Source: an uncultured bacterium (GTDB lineage: Bacteria > Edwardsbacteria > AC1 > EtOH8). From it: DNA of 64,000 bases. The stretch's first letter is position 1, and every line of letters begins with the position of its first letter. The stretch is from contig CALMGM010000005.1 of the NCBI GenBank assembly GCA_937863685.1, positions 372,001 through 436,000 on the forward strand, given 5' to 3'. The translations under genes and the position numbers were made by a program. Below are positions 42,764-51,135 of the stretch, piece after piece. The notes beneath the pieces are model-generated. The model was given only the letters and a program-made list of their open reading frames with translations. It was not told the origin of the DNA and did no database searches.

Positions 42764-44506
42764 TCACTTGAATCTTACCACTCCGAAATTATTGGGCTGG
42801 TATGACCAGTCATACACCCACAGGGCCGACTGGTTGTTGCGCTGCTGCTTGCGGCGGATGTTCATCCTCAATTCGGGGTTCTTGTCCAGGGCCGGCAGGC
42901 CGATATCCTTCAAAGGCACCTTCATCTCCAGCACCCATTCCTTTTCCCCGGCCTGAGCCTTGGCCTGGAACCCGCCGTTCCATTTCTGGTCCAGATCGTC
43001 GCGGGTGTTGTCTATCAGCTGGTCCCATACCGTGGATACCGGATTGACGTACATCTGGTAGACGGTATCCTTATTGGCGGAGAACAGGAACCCGATGCAG
43101 TCGTCATTGTACACCTGGTCGTCCCGGACGGTCTTGGCGGTCTTCAGTTTGGCCATGGCCGTGTCCTGGCAGACCGCGGCGATATAAAGATTCTCGGCAT
43201 CGTGCATAAAGTAGACCTGGGTGGGGTCGGTGGCGGCGGGGTTGCCGTCCCAGCCGCAGAGATCGGCCACCTTGCCGGCTCCCAGCCATTCATTCTTATC
43301 GAACTTGCCGTCGATGACCGGTGCCTTTTTGGCTATGGGACACTCCAGTGCCCGGGCCACGCTGGGGGTCATCTCCAGGCTGTAAACCTTGTCGCGCCCG
43401 AAGGGGTAGGACATTTTCATCACCGGCAGGGGATACAAACTTCCGGCGCCTTTGAACCTGAAGATAAACTTGAAGCTGTCGCCGGGGGCTATTTCCATCG
43501 GGAGGCTGTCCCTGTCGGCCTTCCAGTTCTTGGCGGTCTCCCATAAGATCTTGGTTTTTAATGCTTTTTCGGTGGGATTCTTGATCCTTACCACGGCGTC
43601 CAAGGATGATAATTTCCGGCCCTCGATCAGTTCCGGCCCGTCAACAAACACCGCCTTGCCTGGTATCTGATGGGCAAAGGTCTCCTCTTTCAGGCTGACG
43701 TAATCCAGATCAAAGGTATTGCCGGCCCGCACCAAGGCCGGGCTGAACTTCCCATCCTTTACGGTGACCCACAAATACTGATAGAAGCCGGCCAGGCTGA
43801 CATTCTCGGTGGGCCCGATATCCGCCCCTGAGCTGCCCATCACCACGTACCGGACGCCGTCGCAGACCTCCGAAGCGTAATTGTGCCAGTGCCCGGAGAA
43901 CACCGCCGTCACTTTATGTTTCTTGAACAGCTCGTGCAGCTTGTCCGGCTTGCCGGCCCCCACCCCCGCCGCCCAGAACGGCTTGTGCATGAAAACATAG
44001 ATGCCGGACCTGTTCCTGAGTGATCTCAGGTCCTTCTCCAGCCATTTGATCTGGGCGGGATCCATCTTGTCAAGCGTCTCAACCAGGGAGTTGTCCAGGA
44101 CGATGAAGTGGCTGTTCTGATGATCGAAGGAATAATAGGGATTGCGCCCGGTCTTCTTGATGAAGATGCTGCGCACCTCCGGCGTGGTGATGTCGTGATT
44201 GCCGGGGGTCAGGTATACCGGGCAGGAAAGCAGTTTAAGCATCGGCAGGGTGGCATCCCAGTCCTTGACCGTTCCGGCCGAGTCAGCATAACCCTGGATG
44301 AAATCTCCCACCGTCACCACCAGGTCCGGCTTCATCCGCTCGATGTCCTTGAGTACCATCTCGAAGGCCTTTTGATTGGCTCCACCGGTGCGGTCGGCCA
44401 GCACCACAAACCGGAAGTTGTCCTTGGTTGCCGCCGGCTTGGCCGCCCAGCCGCTTTGGATCAGAGCCGCCGCCAGAAGCACCAGGGTCATTACGATTCT
44501 TTTCAT
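42764..44506 (-). CDS. Secreted metallophosphoesterase with CBM9-like domain
   Basis: A 580-aa protein. The ATG at 44506 is preferred since a GGAG site and a signal peptide (MKRIVMTLVLLAAALIQSGWA) begin there. Residues about 30-270 are a calcineurin-type phosphoesterase: VVTVGDFIQG, TPGNHDIT, MHKPFW and FSGHWHNY carry the metal ligands, though the first motif reads LADRTGG rather than GDxH. A middle beta domain follows, then a C-terminal CBM9/DOMON-like domain (about 395-580; APVIDGKFDKNEW; YNDDCIGFLFSANKD; WVLEMKVPLKDIGLP). Likely an exported phosphodiesterase or phosphatase targeted to a polysaccharide or heme/sugar ligand. The substrate is unknown. Confidence 0.85.
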   Translation of the reverse strand: MKRIVMTLVLLAAALIQSGWAAKPAATKDNFRFVVLADRTGGANQKAFEMVLKDIERMKPDLVVTVGDFIQGYADSAGTVKDWDATLPMLKLLSCPVYLTPGNHDITTPEVRSIFIKKTGRNPYYSFDHQNSHFIVLDNSLVETLDKMDPAQIKWLEKDLRSLRNRSGIYVFMHKPFWAAGVGAGKPDKLHELFKKHKVTAVFSGHWHNYASEVCDGVRYVVMGSSGADIGPTENVSLAGFYQYLWVTVKDGKFSPALVRAGNTFDLDYVSLKEETFAHQIPGKAVFVDGPELIEGRKLSSLDAVVRIKNPTEKALKTKILWETAKNWKADRDSLPMEIAPGDSFKFIFRFKGAGSLYPLPVMKMSYPFGRDKVYSLEMTPSVARALECPIAKKAPVIDGKFDKNEWLGAGKVADLCGWDGNPAATDPTQVYFMHDAENLYIAAVCQDTAMAKLKTAKTVRDDQVYNDDCIGFLFSANKDTVYQMYVNPVSTVWDQLIDNTRDDLDQKWNGGFQAKAQAGEKEWVLEMKVPLKDIGLPALDKNPELRMNIRRKQQRNNQSALWVYDWSYQPNNFGVVRFK

Positions 44507-44552
44507 ACTAACTCCGATTTTTGGTTGGTTATTTATTTTGGGAAAGGTGATG

Positions 44553-45713
44553 TCAACCCTCTCCTGATTCATCAGGGGAGGGAAGGGTGGGGTCCTCCAA
44601 CTCCAGCCTCCTTCTTTTGCTGGGCAGCAGGCCCTGGGGCCGGAAGATCATCATGGCCACCATGGCCGCGCCGAATACCAGCATCCGGTAATTCTGAAAC
44701 TGACGGAAGACCTCGGGCAGCACCACCAGGGCCGCCGCCCCCAGGATCACTCCGGGAATGCTGGCCATTCCGCCCAGCACCACCATGCACAGCACCATGA
44801 TGGATTCCCAGAAGGTGAAACTCTCCGGGCTGACGAAGCTCATCTTGGCGGCGAACACCACCCCCATCATCCCGGCCGTCATGGCGCTCAGCGAGAAGGC
44901 CAGCAATTTCAACTTGACGGTATTGACCCCGCAGGCCCGGGCCGCGGTCTCGTCCTCCCGCATGGCCACCAGGGCCCGTCCCAGCCGCGAATTGTTCAGC
45001 CGGTCGATGACAAAGGACACTAAAAGGATCATGGCCAGGACGATGAAATACAGGTGGACCGGGGATCCCAGCTTGAGGCCGAAAAGCAAAGGTTTGGGTA
45101 TATGCATGATCCCGTTGGGGCCGCCGGTAAAAGAATCCCAGTTGTTGAGCACGATCCGGGCGATCTCGCCGAAACCCAGGGTGACGATGGCCAGGTAGTC
45201 GCCCCGAAGTCTTAGTGTGGGAACGCCCAGGGCCAGCCCGAACAGCAAGGCCAGCACGGCCGCCGCCGGCAGGGCGGCGAAGAATGAAACGTGATACTGG
45301 GTGGACAATATGGCGTAGGCATAGGCCCCGGCGGCGTAGAAGGCGATGTAGCCCAGCACCAACAGTCCGGCCAGGCCCACGATGATGTTCAGGCCCAGGG
45401 CCAGCACGATGTAGATCCCGGCGGTGATGGTGATGTCCAAGTAATATTTATTGAGGGCCAGTGGCAGCAGCATGACTGCCAGCAGAACCGCCCCCAGCCA
45501 AAGATTGCGGGGAATTCGCCCTGCCAATTCCCTGCCCGGTATTTTTTGAAAGATATTTTTTACTGCCCCGATCTTCCTGTCAAAAAAACGGAATGACAGG
45601 AATAATAGTAACAGACCAACTGCTACTATCCCGGCCGAATGCAATCCCATGAACGGCCAGCACAACAGGCCGATCCACAAGGGCCAGATTAATATTTTAA
45701 GTTTGTTTTTCAA
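44553..45713 (-). CDS. livM: Branched-chain amino-acid ABC permease LivM
   Basis: A 386-aa inner-membrane permease with about 10 helices. Family blocks are clear: [57 protein letters not shown], and the ATPase-coupling loop ARACGVNTVKLKLLAFSLSAMTAGMMGVVFA, plus VVLGGMASIPGVILGAAALVVLPE. The start is TTG. The last 13 residues (DPTLPSPDESGEG) come from a copy of the C-rich/G-rich repeat at 44556-44597, so the normal C-terminus probably ended near KRRRLELE. It partners with LivH to form the channel. Confidence 0.95.
   Translation of the reverse strand: MKNKLKILIWPLWIGLLCWPFMGLHSAGIVAVGLLLLFLSFRFFDRKIGAVKNIFQKIPGRELAGRIPRNLWLGAVLLAVMLLPLALNKYYLDITITAGIYIVLALGLNIIVGLAGLLVLGYIAFYAAGAYAYAILSTQYHVSFFAALPAAAVLALLFGLALGVPTLRLRGDYLAIVTLGFGEIARIVLNNWDSFTGGPNGIMHIPKPLLFGLKLGSPVHLYFIVLAMILLVSFVIDRLNNSRLGRALVAMREDETAARACGVNTVKLKLLAFSLSAMTAGMMGVVFAAKMSFVSPESFTFWESIMVLCMVVLGGMASIPGVILGAAALVVLPEVFRQFQNYRMLVFGAAMVAMMIFRPQGLLPSKRRRLELEDPTLPSPDESGEG
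44556..44597. repeat. C-rich/G-rich palindromic repeat, copy 4, inside the livM 3' end
   Basis: ACCCTCTCCTGATTCATCAG then GGGAGGGAAGGGTGGGGTCCTC. Unlike the other copies it is translated and supplies the LivM C-terminal tail and stop context. Confidence 0.8.
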
Positions 45714-45818
45714 TATTTGCTACAGCACATTTTAATACGTCAACTGTGAGTCAACCATGGTTCAAAATGAATAATCTATGAACTAACAAGTATTAAATGA
45801 TAACTCATTATGCTGCTC

Positions 45819-46235
45819 TCACTCTACCACCACCGAATCCTTCAGCACGCTGCTGTCCGGCTGATGAACGGAAATATCATACTGTCCGGGATACAACAAA
45901 GACACTTTATACTCTACCCCGTCAAGGAAAGAAACCACATCATAAGCACCATCGTTGGCCACATACTTCCCCCATACTTTAAGATCAACACTGCTGGGAG
46001 TTTTCTGAGCTTCAACGTGATCAAACGAGTAATTACTATTGCTACCAATGGTACCGTAGAACTTGATCCTGAGGGTGTCGCTGTGCGATAGGGTGTCCGG
46101 AACGGAAATACTGTCCACCTTGACAACGAAATAACTAATTGCTGGCTCGTCAACCTCGGTGGTTTTTGTGCAGGACACCAAGAGAGCAAAAACTGATAAA
46201 ATGGCTAGCCAAATGACTGCATATTTTTTCAACAT
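45819..46235 (-). CDS. Small lipoprotein
   Basis: A 138-aa protein. The ATG at 46235 is chosen because AGGAGGAGG lies just ahead and a lipoprotein signal follows (MLKKYAVIWLAILSVFALLVSC). After the Cys (about residue 22) comes a Thr-rich linker and a beta-rich domain with an Ig-like look (SISVPDTLSHSDTLRIKFYGTIG; YKVSLLYPGQYDISVHQPDSS). Probably anchored to the outer membrane. No family recognised. It lies between the endonuclease/phosphatase gene and livM; a short palindromic repeat (46257-46286) precedes it. Confidence 0.8.
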   Translation of the reverse strand: MLKKYAVIWLAILSVFALLVSCTKTTEVDEPAISYFVVKVDSISVPDTLSHSDTLRIKFYGTIGSNSNYSFDHVEAQKTPSSVDLKVWGKYVANDGAYDVVSFLDGVEYKVSLLYPGQYDISVHQPDSSVLKDSVVVE

Positions 46236-46256
46236 ATTAAACCTCCTCCTATTTTT

Positions 46257-46286
46257 TCTGGATGCCCATTTCCATGGGCATGACAA
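46257..46286. repeat. TGGATGCCC...GGGCATGACA palindromic repeat
   Basis: TGGATGCCCATTTCCATGGG followed by CATGACAAGG, an inverted repeat with TGCCCAT / ATGGGCA arms. A related, larger element (GGATTCCTGC ... GCAGGAATAACA) lies at 54617-54690. This resembles a widespread class of bacterial extragenic palindromes. Confidence 0.6.
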
Positions 46287-46293
46287 GGTGGTT

Positions 46294-47391
46294 TCATTCC
46301 AGCGTCACCTCGGCCGCCACCGGAAAATGATCCGATATGCTCCGGGTGTCGTTCTGCCGCACGTAATGTTCGCCGATCTTGATCCCGCGGGAAAAGAACA
46401 GGTAATCTATGGTCCGGTCCGGCTCATAGACCTCGGGATCGTTGGGAAACTGGGTATAGAATTCCCCGGCGCTGTCGCTGTCGGCCTCTCCGGCCGAAGG
46501 CACCGCCTGGAATTCTTCGAAGAACGGGGCCAGTTCGGTCTGAGGCTTATAATATCTCTGCTGATTTCGGCTCAACCTGTCGTAAGCCCCGCCAGGCGGC
46601 AGAAGATTGAAATCCCCGCCGATCACCCAATCGCACCCTTGGTTAGACAATCCCTGCAACAGTCGTCTGACCTTGGCCACCTGTCGTTCCATGGTATTGT
46701 TGCCCTGGGCGAAAGCATCCAGGTGGGTGCTCAGGGCAATAAGGTCAGACCGGCCAGAAACCGGCAGGCGGGCTTCCAGCACCGCCCTTTTGAAATTGAA
46801 TTGTTTGACGAAAATATTATCGGGCATTACCGGCAGCTGGTGCCTGATGGCCCCCGATATCCGATACTTTGAGATGATCGCCAGCTTCATCCCCACCGAG
46901 CCCATGATCCGGGGATGCGGCACGAAAAGAGCCTTCCAGTACCAGGCCGAAACGTAACAGCAATATTCCTGCGGAAGCTTGGCTAAAAGATCTGCCAGTT
47001 GGTCGCGATAATCGGTCCTCTTGGCCCGGCAGTCTACTTCCTGCAGAAGTATTATATCCGGGCTTTCTACGCTGATGACCCTGGCCACCTCGTTCAATGT
47101 GAAAGCGATCTCTTTGGACGAAGGCCGTTCGTCCGGACCGGAGCCGTCGAACAGGTCATAGAAGAAAACGTAATTCTTACCGGCCAGGTACTGAATATTC
47201 CAGGTCATTATCCTAAGGGATTGCCCAGGCTGCAGCACCGGAGCCTCCCCCCGGGAATATACATTGACGAACTCCCTATCGTTCGGATGATAGGTGGTGA
47301 ACCATACCAGTACCGAAAAGCCTATAAAAAGAAGAATTAGTAATATTAGAACAAAAAGGAGCGATCTAAATATATTTTTCAGATGCCTCAT
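46294..47391 (-). CDS. Membrane-anchored endonuclease/exonuclease/phosphatase family protein
   Basis: A 365-aa protein with one N-terminal membrane helix (SLLFVLILLILLFIGFSVLVW) and an EEP-superfamily catalytic domain (about 60-365). Visible motifs: MTWNIQYLAG, IILLQEVD (metal-binding Glu), STHLDA, WVIGGDFNLLPPGG (Asp-x-Asn), RTIDYLFFS and SDHFPVAAEV (catalytic Asp-His). These are all the residues expected of an active magnesium-dependent hydrolase. Members cleave DNA, phosphoinositides or sphingomyelin; the substrate here cannot be read. The domain probably faces the periplasm. The start overlaps the stop of the preceding gene (ATGA). Confidence 0.88.
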   Translation of the reverse strand: MRHLKNIFRSLLFVLILLILLFIGFSVLVWFTTYHPNDREFVNVYSRGEAPVLQPGQSLRIMTWNIQYLAGKNYVFFYDLFDGSGPDERPSSKEIAFTLNEVARVISVESPDIILLQEVDCRAKRTDYRDQLADLLAKLPQEYCCYVSAWYWKALFVPHPRIMGSVGMKLAIISKYRISGAIRHQLPVMPDNIFVKQFNFKRAVLEARLPVSGRSDLIALSTHLDAFAQGNNTMERQVAKVRRLLQGLSNQGCDWVIGGDFNLLPPGGAYDRLSRNQQRYYKPQTELAPFFEEFQAVPSAGEADSDSAGEFYTQFPNDPEVYEPDRTIDYLFFSRGIKIGEHYVRQNDTRSISDHFPVAAEVTLE

Positions 47392-48023
47392 GGATTATCT
47401 TTGTAATAGCCAATTGAAAGTTCTGTTTTCATATCTCTTATAAGCACATCCAATTTATCTGGCAATTCTGCCCTAATGGTTTGTATTTTCTTTATAATAC
47501 TAGATTCTCTAAATCCGTCAGCAATATTAGGCTGCAAATACATTTCTTCATGAACCTGTATTTTCCAAAGGTTATCAATTATTGTCTTTGATTTATTAAT
47601 TACACCATCAGAAAAATACAACTGAGATTTCCAATACATATTATGCGCTTCCTGAAGTGCATTTCTTGCCGAATTTATATTATATAAATGATCATATTTA
47701 AATATCTCTTTTTTGGCTAATTCTTTATCCTTGTCCCACATCAATAAAATATCATTTATTTTACCCTCAGGTATTTTTCTTTTCTGCAAGTATGTTGATA
47801 AATCATTTTTATTATACTCTTCGAATGTTGGTATATTTATTAGACCTGTCAACGACGTAACGTATCCATTTGCTTTAAGCAATTGTTCATAAAATTCAAT
47901 ATAGCTTTTATGTTTATTGGTTGTATATAAATTAAAATCTTGGATTTTCCGTTGGTAATCAAACTTAGCTTGTTCGCTTTTTAAATTAAGATCCTGTTCA
48001 TAGTCTTTTATTTTTTTTATCAA
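47388..48023 (-). CDS. AT-rich helical protein, main part of a frameshifted gene
   Basis: 211 codons from a TTG that has no ribosome site. The protein is helical and charged (KDYEQDLNLKSEQAKFDYQRKIQDFNLYTTNKHKSYIEFYEQLLKANGY), a layout seen in unnamed proteins with one N-terminal membrane helix followed by a coiled coil. The missing N-terminus is present in another frame at 47998-48126 behind a good ribosome site. Removing one A from the A8 run (48011-48018, minus strand) would join the two as ...YFDKKIKDYEQ.... So this is one gene broken by a frameshift, a sequencing error, or a slippage site. Much lower GC than its neighbours, suggesting transfer. Function unknown. Confidence 0.7.
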   Translation of the reverse strand: MIKKIKDYEQDLNLKSEQAKFDYQRKIQDFNLYTTNKHKSYIEFYEQLLKANGYVTSLTGLINIPTFEEYNKNDLSTYLQKRKIPEGKINDILLMWDKDKELAKKEIFKYDHLYNINSARNALQEAHNMYWKSQLYFSDGVINKSKTIIDNLWKIQVHEEMYLQPNIADGFRESSIIKKIQTIRAELPDKLDVLIRDMKTELSIGYYKDNP

Positions 48024-48126
48024 AATAGTGATTAATTCCCCTTTTTGAAATTTGTTGAATTAAAAAGATCAGTAATGACGTAACAACACCAGAAGCAAGA
48101 GCAGAAGTAACAATTGTACTTATCAT
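47998..48126 (-). CDS. 42-codon frame: N-terminal membrane helix of the frameshifted gene
   Basis: MISTIVTSALASGVVTSLLI then FLIQQISKRGINHYFDKKNKRL and a stop. It has a strong ribosome site (AAGGAG, 8 bases before the ATG) and encodes one membrane helix and a basic linker. It overlaps the 211-codon frame downstream at an A8 tract. Best read as the true start of that gene; a stand-alone small membrane protein is the alternative. Confidence 0.65.
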   Translation of the reverse strand: MISTIVTSALASGVVTSLLIFLIQQISKRGINHYFDKKNKRL

Positions 48127-48161
48127 TTACCTACTCCTTTTCTTCTAATAGAGTAATTCAT

Positions 48162-49073
48162 TCAGCTCCTATCCGTCTTATTCCCCAGTATCCCCTGCGG
48201 CCTTAAAAGTAATACCAAAATTAAAATAATGAAGGCATAAACATCCTTGTACTGGGCCGAAAGATAGCCGGCCCCGAAGCTCTCGGCCATCCCCAGCAGC
48301 AATCCTCCCAGCATGGCCCCGGGCACCGAGCCGATGCCTCCCACCACCGCTGCAATAAAAGCCTTAAGTCCCGCCACGTAGCCGATATAAAAGTTGACCA
48401 GTCCGTAATACATGGCCACCAGCACCCCGGCCGCCGCCCCCAGGGCCGAGCCGATCACGAAGGTCAGGCGGATCACCCCGTTCACGTTGATCCCGCACAA
48501 CCGGGCCATCCTGGGGTCCTGGGACACCGCCCGCATGGCCCGCCCGGTCTTGGTATGGTTTATGAACAGGGCCAGCCCCGCCATCAGCACCACGGCGGTG
48601 CCCATTATCAGGAATTGGATGTGGGAGACATGGCAGTTCAAGAACGACAGGCCGCCGGAGGTGAAGGCCGGAGAAAAGAGAAGCTCCTTGTGGAAGACCT
48701 TGTCCCGGGCCCCCTGGGTGAGCATCACGAAATTCTGCAGGAAGATGGAGACCCCCAGGGCGCTGATCAGGGGGGAAAGGCGGGAGGCGCTGCGCAGCGG
48801 CTGGTAGGCGATCTTCTCGATGGTGGCCCCGTAGGCCGCGGCCACGATCATGGCGAACAAAAGGACCAGCACCGGGGCGGCCGCCCAGGAATTAAGGCCC
48901 CACTGGCTCAGGAACCCCAGGGCGATGATGGCCAGATAGGCCCCCAGCATGTAGATCTCGCCGTGGGCGAAATTGATGAACTCCAGGATGCCGTAGACCA
49001 TGGTGTAGCCCAGGGCGATCAGGGCGTAGATGGAGCCCACCGTCAGGCCGTTTATCAGCTGCTGCAGGAACAT
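48162..49073 (-). CDS. livH: Branched-chain amino-acid ABC permease LivH
   Basis: A 303-aa inner-membrane permease with about eight helices. Family blocks: FLQQLINGLTVGSIYALIALGYTMVYGILEFINFAHGEIYMLGAY at the N-terminus, the coupling loop MARLCGINVNGVIRLTFVIGSALGAAAGVLVA, and AFIAAVVGGIGSVPGAMLGGLLLGMAESFGAGY near the end. It pairs with LivM. It is the first liv gene in the direction of transcription; the next, livM, is 2.4 kb further on. There is no binding protein upstream; pepF with its terminator lies there instead. Confidence 0.96.
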   Translation of the reverse strand: MFLQQLINGLTVGSIYALIALGYTMVYGILEFINFAHGEIYMLGAYLAIIALGFLSQWGLNSWAAAPVLVLLFAMIVAAAYGATIEKIAYQPLRSASRLSPLISALGVSIFLQNFVMLTQGARDKVFHKELLFSPAFTSGGLSFLNCHVSHIQFLIMGTAVVLMAGLALFINHTKTGRAMRAVSQDPRMARLCGINVNGVIRLTFVIGSALGAAAGVLVAMYYGLVNFYIGYVAGLKAFIAAVVGGIGSVPGAMLGGLLLGMAESFGAGYLSAQYKDVYAFIILILVLLLRPQGILGNKTDRS

Positions 49074-49154
49074 CGGCGGAGGATAGAATAGTAAATTATC
49101 ATTTTTTTATATTACTACAGATTGCGTATTTCTGCAACACAAAAATATAATATT

Positions 49155-49194
49155 GGACCTCTCTCCCTTCGGGGGAGAGGCAGGAGAGGGGTCC
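49155..49194. repeat. C-rich/G-rich palindromic repeat, copy 5
   Basis: GGACCTCTCTCCCTTCGGGG then GAGAGGCAGGAGAGGGGTCC. The ends GGACC/GGTCC also pair. It lies 26 bases beyond the pepF terminator. Confidence 0.8.
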
Positions 49195-49220
49195 GTCTTT
49201 CTCGAACTGATATCACCAAA

Positions 49221-49248
49221 AAAGGCTGCCGGACAACCGGCAGCCTTT
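49221..49248 (-). terminator. Terminator of pepF
   Basis: Perfect 12-bp stem AAAGGCTGCCGG / CCGGCAGCCTTT with a 4-base loop and TTTTTT on the minus strand, 10 bases after the stop. Confidence 0.9.
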
Positions 49249-49257
49249 ATGGAATGA

Positions 49258-51042
49258 TTATTTGGAAAGTCTCTTAAGTTCGGCCAGCCAGGTCTTGACC
49301 ACCTCGAAGCTTCCCTGCCAGAATTCCGGTGAGGCCATATCCATACCCACTTCCTTGATGATCACATCCGGGCTTTGCGAACCGCCGTAAGCCAGGATCT
49401 TCTCGATCTTGGGAACGAAGGGCTTTCCCTGGTCCTTGTAACGGGCGAATAGGGCCAGGGCCAGCAGCTCCCCAAAGTTATAGGCGTAACAGTAGAAGGG
49501 CGTCTGAAAGATGTGCGGGATGTAGGCCCACTCGCTGCGGAATTCCTCGGCCACCTCCACCGCCGACCCCAGCTGTGATCGCAGCTGCTTGATATACAGG
49601 TCGCTCAGCTGGTCGGACTTGATGCCTTCCGAAATGCGCTTATGCGCCTGGTTCTCGAACATCACGAAATAGGCCTGGCGGATGACCGTGGCATAGGAGT
49701 CGCCCAGTTTCTCCAGCAGCATGGCCCGGCGCTCCTTGTCGGATCTGGCCTGGCCTAAAAGCCTTTCGAAGACCATCAGCTCGGAGATGGTGGATGCGGT
49801 CTCGGCCAGCGGCAGGGTGGTGTGCGACGAGGTGTAATAATGATTCTGGGCGTAGAGGTCGTGGACGCCGTGTCCCAGCTCGTGGGCCAGGGTGGCCACC
49901 GAGGAATTGTTGCCGGTATAGTTCAGCAGGATGTAGGGGGTGACCCCCGGAGCGATATCGGAGCAGAAGGCCCCGGTGTCCTTGCCCGGACGGGGATGGC
50001 TGTCGATATGATCGGCCCTGAAGATGGATTCGGCCTTGTCGGCGAAGCCCGGGGAAAAATCGCGGAAGATATCCAGCACCAGCTTTTTGGCCTCCGGCAG
50101 GGGCATCTTGGTCTTGGGGGCTTCCAGCGGGGCGAACAAGTCGTAGCGCCGCAGCTTCTTCATCTTCAGCAGTTTGGCCTTGTAGCGGAAGAAATCCTGG
50201 TATATCCCCACATTTTTCTGGCAGACCTCCAGCAGGGTATTGATGGCCTTGTCCGGAACCCGGTTGTAGAAGTTGCGAACCGAGATGGGGCTATTGAAGC
50301 TCTTCACCTGGGCATCGTTGTCCCAGTCCTTGACCAGCGCCCGGTAAATGACGAACAGCTTGTCCTCGTTGTCATGATAGGGCTTGAGTACAGCCTTGTA
50401 GGCCGCTTCCCGCTCCGCCGCCTTGGCGCTGTAATAGTAGTTGCGCACCTGTCCCTGGACCTTGAATACTTTTGCCTTCTGGCCCTTGGGCTGGAACTTA
50501 TATTCAAAGGAGTCGGTGATCAGGTTGTACATGTCCACCAGGGCCTGCGCTCCGGTGATGCTCTTGCGGGTGATGATACGTTCCTCGCCCTGGCTCAAGG
50601 TATGCTTGGCGGCCGCCCGATTGTAATTGAACACATACTCCAGGTCCGGCAGCGCGGCGAACAGCCGGTTGGCGTTGAAGTCATCCAGCTTCTCCATTCC
50701 CTCCACCGCCAGGCCTTTTAGCCAGTGCTCCAGCGGCAGCAGGGCATCGGACAGTTTGATGCCCAGATCCTGGGTGCGCGATTTGTACAGCTTGGCGTCC
50801 TGCGACTTCAGGTCGGCATTCTCCCACAACTCCCCGTAGGAGGATATCTTTGACAGTCGTGTTTTGAGATCCTCGCGGAATTCTATGACCTGCTTGAATT
50901 CTGCCAGCGACATCTGCGGCTTGAGCAGCTTTATCTGCTCCGTCATCCCGGCGATATCCTTTTCGATCCCGGCATAGGTTTCATCGAATTTTCCCCTGGC
51001 CACGATGTCATTCAGATTCCACTTTAATTCCTGCCCTGCCAT
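49258..51042 (-). CDS. pepF: Oligoendopeptidase F
   Basis: A 594-aa M3-family zinc peptidase. The ATG at 51042 is chosen because AAGGA stands 6 bases ahead and the protein then begins MAGQELKWNLNDIVARG, as in the family. The zinc site is intact: VATLAHELGHGVHDLYAQN (HELGH near residue 386) with the third ligand Glu in LAETASTISE. C-terminal IFQTPFYCYAYNFGELLALALFARY is also typical. It cleaves short peptides in the cytoplasm. It is a single gene closed by a strong terminator. Confidence 0.95.
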   Translation of the reverse strand: MAGQELKWNLNDIVARGKFDETYAGIEKDIAGMTEQIKLLKPQMSLAEFKQVIEFREDLKTRLSKISSYGELWENADLKSQDAKLYKSRTQDLGIKLSDALLPLEHWLKGLAVEGMEKLDDFNANRLFAALPDLEYVFNYNRAAAKHTLSQGEERIITRKSITGAQALVDMYNLITDSFEYKFQPKGQKAKVFKVQGQVRNYYYSAKAAEREAAYKAVLKPYHDNEDKLFVIYRALVKDWDNDAQVKSFNSPISVRNFYNRVPDKAINTLLEVCQKNVGIYQDFFRYKAKLLKMKKLRRYDLFAPLEAPKTKMPLPEAKKLVLDIFRDFSPGFADKAESIFRADHIDSHPRPGKDTGAFCSDIAPGVTPYILLNYTGNNSSVATLAHELGHGVHDLYAQNHYYTSSHTTLPLAETASTISELMVFERLLGQARSDKERRAMLLEKLGDSYATVIRQAYFVMFENQAHKRISEGIKSDQLSDLYIKQLRSQLGSAVEVAEEFRSEWAYIPHIFQTPFYCYAYNFGELLALALFARYKDQGKPFVPKIEKILAYGGSQSPDVIIKEVGMDMASPEFWQGSFEVVKTWLAELKRLSK

Positions 51043-51135
51043 ATAAAGTCCTTCCATTTATTTAGTGATGATGTTTGCGGCGATGATATCAAATCATCTT
51101 ATAATTACTGATAGCTATGCTTGATCAAGTTAAAT

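Noticed and set aside
44507-44572. Upstream extension of the metallophosphoesterase
   Set aside because: It would read through the palindromic repeat and hide the signal peptide; the ATG at 44506 has a GGAG site and starts the signal peptide.
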